DNA of 64,000 nt from GCA-003244245 sp050699715 (GTDB lineage Bacteria > Actinomycetota > Actinomycetes > Mycobacteriales > Pseudonocardiaceae). The notes beneath the pieces are model-generated. The model saw nothing but the letters and a program-made list of their open reading frames with translations, was not told where the DNA came from and made no database searches. Made by a program: the position numbers and the translations under genes. Shown here in pieces: positions 58,890 to 64,000 of the stretch. The DNA is taken from positions 8,139 to 72,138 of the forward strand of contig JBOHFR010000019.1 of NCBI GenBank assembly GCA_050699715.1. The letters are read 5' to 3'. Numbering within the stretch: position 1 is the stretch's first letter; every line of letters begins with the position of its first letter.

Positions 58890-60728
58890 GTGTCCGATCA
58901 GCAGGTGGTTCCGGGGGACTTGGCGGAGATCCCGCCGGGGCCTCGGTTGTCTGCTGTGCTGTCCGAGATCGATCTGGCCCGGTTGTCGGGTTTTGATTGC
59001 GTAAAGGTGCTCAAGGCCCGGTATCGGCAGGTCAACCACGAGCGTGCCCAGTTGATGGCGGCCATGGTCGAGGTCGGATTGTGCGGCCCGGCACCCGCTG
59101 ATGATGAGCTGAGACGGATGGCGGTTCCGGATGAGTTCTCCGCCGATGAGATCCGCGCCGCATTGGTGCTGACCCGCCGCGCCGCTGATGCCCAGTTCGG
59201 GCTGGCTTATGACCTGGTCACCCGTTTGCCTGGAGTGCACGCCGCGCTGGATGCCGGGCTCATCGACGAACCCCGAGCCCGGGTGTTGTCGGAATGGACT
59301 GTCGACCTGTCCGCTGACCAGGCCCGCGCGCTGTGTGGTGCCGTTCTTCCCCGGGTGCCGAAGCTGACCACGGGTCAGCTGATCGATCAGATCAAGAAGA
59401 TGGCCATCGCCATCGATCCGGACTGGGCACAGCGCCGCTACGAACGCGCTGTTGCCGAGCGCAGGGTGGTCGGCTCGCGCAACTCCGACGGCTCGGCGAA
59501 CCTGTCCGGCTTCAACCTGCCCGTCGACCGGGTTGCCGCCGCCTGCGGGCACATCGACGCGCTGGCCAAGGCCGCCAAGCACGCCGGCGACCCGCGCCCC
59601 ATCGACCACATCCGCGCCGATCTGTTCCTTGGCATGACTGATGGCACCTACACCGGACTTGACGACCACACCATCCTCGAGCGTCTCCACGCCACCCACC
59701 GCAGCCACGAGCCGGACAACAACGGGGTGGACGACGCACCGGAAAGCCACGACCAACCCCGCGACAACGAACCCGGCGACGAGGGACCCGACCAGGACGG
59801 ACCTGGGGACAGCGGACCCGGGGACAGCGATGAGGCGGTTCAGGACGGGCGCGGCGCAGACGGTGACCTCGTGCCGCAGCGCCGCCCGTCCGGCGCGGGC
59901 ATGGAACTGCGGGTGCGGCTGTCCACCGTGCTCGGACATGACGAGTACCCCGGCGAGCTCGCCGGCTGGGGACCCGTCCATGCCGGGCTGGCCCGTGCCC
60001 AGGCTACTGCCATGGCCCGAGGGCAGTGGCGTTTTGCCATCACCAACGAGCACGGGCAGCTGCTGCACTGCGGCATCACCCAAGCCCGGCCCCTTGGCTG
60101 GCCCACTCGCACGGCAGGCTGCCGGCAGATCGTGGAACTACAGATCCCTGCCATCACCCTGCACGAGCTCGCCAGTGACCTCGCCGCGCTAGGCGGTTGG
60201 GCGCCCGTGGTCACCGACCTGGCCCACCAGCACACCACCGCGCAACAAGGTCCTACCGCCGACCCCACCCGGCGCTTCCCCGGCACCGCGTTGCGCCGGC
60301 ATGTCCAGATCCGTGACCGGACCTGCATCATGATCGGCTGTCGCGCCCCCGCTGGCAGCACCGACACTGACCACACTCTCGACCACGCCTGCGGCGGAGC
60401 CACCACCGAGCCCAACCTCGGCAACGTCTGCCGCCATGATCATCGGCTGAAGCATGACGGCGGCTGGCGGCTGCACCAGCCCGAATCCGGCCTGTTCCGC
60501 TGGAGGAGCCGACTCGGTCATAGCTACCTCCTCCGCCCGTCCCCGATCATTGAACCCCTACCTGACCCCATCCCCCGGGATGGACCAGCACCACCACTGC
60601 TTGTCCCGCCAGACGACGACGGGGACACCTCGTGCATCTGGGACGACACACCTGCCGAAGCCGACACCAAGCCACCGCCGGGACCCCCGCCAGAGGCCGA
60701 CCCCCACCACGACGCGGCACCGTTCTGA
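58890..60728 (+). CDS. DUF222/HNH endonuclease-domain protein
   Basis: The 612-residue protein has an N-terminal DUF222 region (GFDCVKVLKARYRQVNHERA, QFGLAYDLVTRLPGVHAALD, VLSEWTVDLSADQARALCGA), an acidic low-complexity linker around residues 270-330 rich in D, G and P, and a C-terminal HNH domain: VQIRDRTCIMIGCRAP, TDTDHTLDHACGGATTEPNL and CRHDHRLKHDGGWRLHQPE, with the H-x-x-D-H and N-x-x-x-L-C-x-x-H-H/D positions in place. These proteins are abundant repeats in actinobacterial genomes, often linked to intein/REP13E12-type mobile elements; nuclease activity is likely but target unknown. GTG 58890 is the start. Confidence 0.87.
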   Translation: MSDQQVVPGDLAEIPPGPRLSAVLSEIDLARLSGFDCVKVLKARYRQVNHERAQLMAAMVEVGLCGPAPADDELRRMAVPDEFSADEIRAALVLTRRAADAQFGLAYDLVTRLPGVHAALDAGLIDEPRARVLSEWTVDLSADQARALCGAVLPRVPKLTTGQLIDQIKKMAIAIDPDWAQRRYERAVAERRVVGSRNSDGSANLSGFNLPVDRVAAACGHIDALAKAAKHAGDPRPIDHIRADLFLGMTDGTYTGLDDHTILERLHATHRSHEPDNNGVDDAPESHDQPRDNEPGDEGPDQDGPGDSGPGDSDEAVQDGRGADGDLVPQRRPSGAGMELRVRLSTVLGHDEYPGELAGWGPVHAGLARAQATAMARGQWRFAITNEHGQLLHCGITQARPLGWPTRTAGCRQIVELQIPAITLHELASDLAALGGWAPVVTDLAHQHTTAQQGPTADPTRRFPGTALRRHVQIRDRTCIMIGCRAPAGSTDTDHTLDHACGGATTEPNLGNVCRHDHRLKHDGGWRLHQPESGLFRWRSRLGHSYLLRPSPIIEPLPDPIPRDGPAPPLLVPPDDDGDTSCIWDDTPAEADTKPPPGPPPEADPHHDAAPF

Positions 60729-60739
60729 GCCCCGATACG

Positions 60740-61078
60740 TGCTGCGACGACGAGGTGCTGTGGGCCGCCGCCTAGCTGGAGGTGGCGCCGGACCGCCGCC
60801 GCCTAGCTGGAGGTGGCGCCGGACCGCCGCCGCCTAGCTGGAGGTGGCGCCGGACCGCGCGCTTGGGCTGGTGGTCCGCGTGGTGCGGCGAGGATTGCTC
60901 GGGTGTCGCGCGGTGATTGCTCGGGTGTCGCGCGGCGCGCCAAGACGCTGGGCGCGCCGCGCAACTGGGTTGCCAGCCTACCGATGCGTGGCGCGATGGC
61001 ATCGCCGACCGCACCACCGAGCGCTGGACCTGGTACCGGCACACCGAGGACTGGCAGCTCATCCGGCACCCCAGCTAA
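60740..61078 (+). pseudogene. Second eroded copy of the 51049-51642 gene 3' half
   Basis: The segment matches 51385-51642: C-D-D-E-V-L near 60745, EVAPDRALGLVVRVV at about 60842 and TERWTWYRHTEDWQLIRHPS with stop at about 61076. Two internal tandem expansions break the frame: a 31-bp unit repeated nearly three times (60764-60858) and a 22-bp unit twice (60893-60935). It is a decayed duplicate. Confidence 0.8.
60764..60858. repeat. 31-bp tandem repeats
   Basis: The unit CTGGAGGTGGCGCCGGACCG plus CCGCCGCCTAG starts at 60776, 60807 and 60838, exactly 31 bases apart, with near-identical copies. The repeats sit inside a decayed gene copy and have no spacers, so they are a local slippage expansion. 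Confidence 0.85.
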
Positions 61079-61228
61079 CCCTCGGCATGGTGGGCTGGCA
61101 TGGCTGGCCAGCGGGTTGCGATGACAGATCGGAATAGCCAGCGAGGGTGGCCCTGGTTAGGGTCGCGCTGTTGTCACCCTGCGTGCAGGGCGGACGGGTT
61201 GGGTGGGTCTGGTGGGAGGGTCTGAGGG

Positions 61229-62671
61229 ATGAGTCAGACGCTGGCGGGCAAGCGGATTTGCCTGGCCTGTCGGGTGACTGTGCTGTCCCGGTACAACTCC
61301 GATCCGGTGTGCGCGGCGTGTGCGGGGGCGTCTCGGGACTCGGCGGGGATCGTGCCGGCGTGGCTGTGGGACTCGCGCCCGATGCGCGAGGCGCTGGCCC
61401 GGGTCGATGTCCCGGCGGTTGTGGCGATCTTCCGGGCCGCGTCGGGGCTCTCCCAGCTGGAGCTGGGCAACCTGATCGAGGGGTGGTCGCAGTCGCTGGT
61501 GTGCCGGACCGAGCGGGGGTTGCGGAACACTGTGTACGACATTCGCCGGTTGTTGGCCTTCGCCGACACGGTCGGTATGCCCCGGGCGGCGCTCGCACCG
61601 CTGATCCTTGGCCATCCGGATGCCATCCTGGAGTGCGATAGCACCCTCGCACTCCAGGGAGTCGATATCATGAACGTGGGCCGTCGAGATTTCAGCTTCC
61701 TCGCCGCCGGGCTCGCTGCGGCGGCCGTGCTACCGGTGCCCGATCGGGTGGACCGGGCGCACGTGCGGTACCTGCAGGCGGTCTTGGCGCGGCTGCGCAC
61801 CCAGGACGACACCATTGGTGGAGGTGCGGTGCTCCCGGAGGCTCTGCGGCATCTTGCGCATGCCCGCCGGATGCTCGACGAGAGCGACTACTCCGCGGCG
61901 ATCGGTCAGGAGCTGCTGGTCGTCACGGCGGATCTGGGCATCGAGAGCGCCTGGTTCGCCCACGACGCCGACGAGCAGACGCTGGCCCGCCAGTTGTACG
62001 GGGAAGCCGCGCTGTTAGCCGACAGCGCTGGTGACAGCACCCAGCGCGTGCAGCTGTACACGAACATGGCGCAGCAGTACTCGTACCTGGCTCGTCACAC
62101 CGGCGGCCGGGGCCTGGCCTGGCAAGCCCTGCAAGTCGCCGGCCGCGCCGCGGACGCCGCCCGGCACGAGCCCTCCCCGGCGCTGCACGCCTTCGTCTCG
62201 CTGCGCCAAGCCCTCGCGCACGCGCAGCTGGGCGATGAGGTGGCGTTCCGCTTGGCCATCACCAGCGCCCGCCGTGAGCTGGACCGTGGCCCGCACGAGA
62301 CCGACCCACCCTGGACGAGAACCGTCAGCGACTCGGAGATCACCGTGTTCGAGGCGATCGGCAAAGAGGATCTCGGCACGCCCGCCCAGGCTGTTCGGCT
62401 CTACCAGGTCGTCCTCGACGACACCGCCCATTGGGCCCCCCGCGACCAGGCCAATTACCGGGCACTGCTGGCCGGAGCACTGGTGCAGGCCGGAGACCTC
62501 GACCAGGCGATCCACCACGGCCTGCTGATCCTGCCCGGGCTGGGCACCACCCTGACCTCAAGCCGGGTGCTCCAGCGACTGCAACCGGTCCGCGACGCCG
62601 CTAGTGCCGCCGCTGCGGCCGAGTTCTGCGAGAGGTTCGACGTGGCAGCCCGCGCGCTCCACGCGACCTGA
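61229..62671 (+). CDS. XRE-TPR regulator with N-terminal zinc-ribbon
   Basis: The 480-residue protein begins with a small metal-binding motif (CLACRVTVLSRYNSDPVCAA, C-x2-C...C-x2-C), then an HTH (AVVAIFRAASGLSQLELGNL, IEGWSQSLVCRTERG), then TPR-like helices from about residue 180 (EALRHLAHARRMLDESDYSA, QRVQLYTNMAQQYSYLARHT). The HTH plus TPR layout is that of a large actinobacterial regulator family; the ribbon at the start is an added element. A stretch with AGLAAAAVLPVPDR resembles a TAT-like segment seen in this family. It is upstream of an MNT/HepT pair on the same strand, about 44 bases away. Confidence 0.82.
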   Translation: MSQTLAGKRICLACRVTVLSRYNSDPVCAACAGASRDSAGIVPAWLWDSRPMREALARVDVPAVVAIFRAASGLSQLELGNLIEGWSQSLVCRTERGLRNTVYDIRRLLAFADTVGMPRAALAPLILGHPDAILECDSTLALQGVDIMNVGRRDFSFLAAGLAAAAVLPVPDRVDRAHVRYLQAVLARLRTQDDTIGGGAVLPEALRHLAHARRMLDESDYSAAIGQELLVVTADLGIESAWFAHDADEQTLARQLYGEAALLADSAGDSTQRVQLYTNMAQQYSYLARHTGGRGLAWQALQVAGRAADAARHEPSPALHAFVSLRQALAHAQLGDEVAFRLAITSARRELDRGPHETDPPWTRTVSDSEITVFEAIGKEDLGTPAQAVRLYQVVLDDTAHWAPRDQANYRALLAGALVQAGDLDQAIHHGLLILPGLGTTLTSSRVLQRLQPVRDAASAAAAAEFCERFDVAARALHAT

Positions 62672-62714
62672 CGAAGGGATGCGTCACAATCAGGATAAGG
62701 AGAAAGGAGCTGTG

Positions 62715-63038
62715 ATGACAGCTCATGTGGTCGACGCCCCTCGGCGCAAGGTGACGTTGGAGGAGCTACGGGCGCACCGGGATGAGATCGAGGAGATAGG
62801 CCGCCGGTACGGCGTCAGCAATATCCGCGTTTTCGGGTCGGTCGCCAGGGGCGATGCCCACGACAACAGTGACCTCGATCTGCTGATCGACGCCAGCGCG
62901 GAGACCGGGCTGTTCGATCTTGCCGGTTTCGCGCTCGGCATCGAGCAGCTCATGGCCGTTTTCACACAGGTGGTCACGGTTCCCGGGCTCAAGCCCCGCA
63001 TCCGGGATCGGGTCGTCGACTCGGCAATACCACTGTGA
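62715..63038 (+). CDS. MNT-type nucleotidyltransferase antitoxin (MntA-like)
   Basis: The 107-residue protein has the minimal nucleotidyltransferase core: GRRYGVSNIRVFGSVARG, DAHDNSDLDLLIDASAETG (G-S-x-A-R-G-x-x-x-x-x-S-D-L-D-L motif with catalytic Asp pair). ATG 62715 follows AAAGGAG. In MntA-HepT systems this protein AMPylates and neutralises the HepT RNase. The start of HepT overlaps its stop (GTGA). The pair sits in a segment full of duplicates, one of which (53797-54000) is a truncated copy of this gene. Confidence 0.85.
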   Translation: MTAHVVDAPRRKVTLEELRAHRDEIEEIGRRYGVSNIRVFGSVARGDAHDNSDLDLLIDASAETGLFDLAGFALGIEQLMAVFTQVVTVPGLKPRIRDRVVDSAIPL

Positions 63039-63241
63039 GATCCGATGAGGAGCGGTTGCTTGACATCATTGATGAATCGGGCCTGGTGCTGAAGTACGTC
63101 CCGACCAGCCGGGAGAAATTTGATGCGGACGAGGTCGTCCAGGCAGCGCTGACACGGTGGCTGCAGAATATCGGGGAAGCTGCCAGTAGACTCTCGCTGG
63201 AGCTACGCTCCCATACCGCCACGCCGAGGACCGGCAGCTAG
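63035..63241 (+). pseudogene. HepT-like toxin, C-terminally truncated
   Basis: The 68-residue frame matches the N-terminal half of HepT (SDEERLLDIIDESGLVLKYV, VVQAALTRWLQNIGEAASRL) and then diverges (ELRSHTATPRTGS) before a stop. Intact HepT proteins are about 110 residues and carry the C-terminal R-N-x-x-x-H-x-Y RNase motif, missing here. The toxin is therefore probably inactive, which leaves the MNT partner as an orphan. A frameshift near 63215 is the likely cause, since the next frame still looks partly coding. Confidence 0.78.
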
Positions 63242-63280
63242 TCCGGGGTTGACCTCCGGCGTGCCTGACCCTCCTGCACC

Positions 63281-63400
63281 GCTGATCCTCGGACATCCGG
63301 ATGCCATCGTGGAAACAAGCCGCCGGTACGGTGTGTGACACCCGCGTGTTTGACTTGGTCGCCATGGTTGATGCCGATGCCCACAGCGACCTCGACACGC
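63281..63400 (+). pseudogene. Scrambled copy of regulator and MNT gene pieces
   Basis: Bases 63283-63310 repeat the 61601-61627 segment of the XRE-TPR gene (CTGATCCTCGGACATCCGGA), directly joined to bases resembling 62797-62880 of the MNT gene (GCCGCCGGTACGGTGTG, then the G-D-A-H-x-x-S-D-L-D region) with stops and substitutions. It is a chimeric remnant from repeated local duplication. Confidence 0.6.
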
Positions 63401-63419
63401 CAGCTCGGAAGGAGGCGTC

Positions 63420-63890
63420 ATGACCGCTGCCGAGCCACTGGGCGTACCCGGCCTGCCCCCTGTTCGGCTCCTGACCGCTGCGGAGTACGCCAAGCTCGGT
63501 GAGACCAGGTGGGGTTACACCGAACTCATGGAAGGCCGCATCCTGGTGTCGCCCAGCCCAACCCCGAAGCACAATATGGCCGGGCTCGCATTGGCGATGC
63601 AAGTGGTCCCGCAGCTGCCCAAGGGTGTGCGTGTCATTCAGGACGTGGATGTCGATCTGGGGCTGGTTCCTGTGGATCGGCCCGGCTTGGTGCGCCGACC
63701 TGATCTGGTGGTGGTCGATACCGTGGCGGTCAACCGGGTGGATCGCCACGGTGGTCTGCTCAGCGCTGCAGACGTGCTGATAGTTGTGGAGATCGTCTCC
63801 CCGGGTTCCGGGCGTCTCGATTACGTCACCAAGCGAGGCGAGTATGCCGACGCTGGCATTCCCCATTACTGGATCGTAAGCATTCGGTGA
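63420..63890 (+). CDS. Uma2/DUF820-family nuclease-like protein, short C-terminus
   Basis: The 156-residue protein has the Uma2 PD-(D/E)xK-like core: YAKLGETRWGYTELMEGRIL, RRPDLVVVDTVAVNRV (active-site Asp), VLIVVEIVSPGSGRLDYVTK (Glu and Lys region) and KRGEYADAGIPHYWIV. ATG 63420 follows AAGGAGG. Full-length members run to about 190 residues with a beta-rich tail after HYWIV-D; this frame ends after SIR, so it is probably C-terminally truncated, although the catalytic residues are present. It follows the decayed MNT/HepT segment. 63891-64000 has no supported gene. Confidence 0.78.
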   Translation: MTAAEPLGVPGLPPVRLLTAAEYAKLGETRWGYTELMEGRILVSPSPTPKHNMAGLALAMQVVPQLPKGVRVIQDVDVDLGLVPVDRPGLVRRPDLVVVDTVAVNRVDRHGGLLSAADVLIVVEIVSPGSGRLDYVTKRGEYADAGIPHYWIVSIR

Positions 63891-64000
63891 TCCCGTAGCC
63901 GGGAAGGGTGCCTGGGTCGTCCAGCGACACGCCGGTTGGGTCGGGTGCTGGACGCGGGCCGTTGGTCGTGATCTTGTGTTCGTGTCATGGGCAGTGGTGA

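Noticed and set aside
58602..60083. 493-residue minus-strand open frame opposite the DUF222-HNH gene
   Set aside because: Shadow frame of a gene with clear HNH motifs on the plus strand.
60764..60858. Possible CRISPR array (31-bp repeats)
   Set aside because: Units are directly adjacent with no spacers and no cas genes in the window.

Overview
The window is high-GC actinobacterial chromosome. Gene content suggests Pseudonocardiaceae or a close relative: strong AGGAG-type ribosome sites, many ATGA/GTGA stop-start overlaps, Scr1-type DUF5753/DUF397 genes, WXG100/EspC-like genes, DUF222-HNH proteins and XRE-TPR regulators. No rRNA, tRNA or CRISPR array was seen. Family assignments are from memory of family motifs; no search was run.

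Layout. 0-6.5 kb is accessory: a partial SAM methyltransferase, a HicAB toxin-antitoxin pair, a regulator, and a NACHT-LRR gene lacking its P-loop beside a decayed copy of itself. 6.8-15.8 kb holds an AI-2E-type transporter, a stress protein with a SigB-like promoter, a lytic-transglycosylase-like lipoprotein, a sugar-binding lipoprotein coupled to a variant tryptophan-2,3-dioxygenase-like protein, an exported hydrolase, and a decayed Scr1/DUF397 pair coupled to a small peptide and an AmpG-like transporter. 16-17.4 kb is a lower-GC patch with two membrane proteins (one apparently starting at ATT) and a 57-residue Gly/Tyr/His-repeat protein absent from simple ORF lists. 17.7-24.8 kb has a TetR-glycosyltransferase-acyltransferase-methyltransferase run, divergent from SCP2 and acyl-CoA dehydrogenase genes, then an FAD monooxygenase and a FemAB-like protein. 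25-28.6 kb encodes a complete 2-oxoacid dehydrogenase E1alpha-E1beta-E2 operon.

29.4-32.4 kb is a type VII-secretion-like locus, partly decayed. 33-36 kb includes a SWIM/SNF2 pair with large deletions. 36.4-39.7 kb is a wreckage zone: MazF/RHH toxin-antitoxin, a beheaded LanC-like lanthionine-cyclase domain, 23-bp-period repeats and a 257-bp MITE-like element with perfect 37-bp inverted repeats. 39.7-51 kb is conserved housekeeping: asd-lysC, purB, purD and purA, with an antiporter and small zinc proteins.

51.7-64 kb is again accessory. It has an NCS1 permease with a Cys-rich tail, an EACC1-like adaptor coupled to a membrane-anchored caspase-like protease (the best conflict/defence candidate), XRE-TPR regulators, a DUF222-HNH protein, an MNT/HepT pair with a truncated HepT, and a truncated Uma2 nuclease. 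Fragments of these same genes (caspase 3' end, MNT/HepT, the 51-kb gene's 3' end, a bit of the 61-kb regulator) are scattered through this segment, which shows repeated local duplication and decay.
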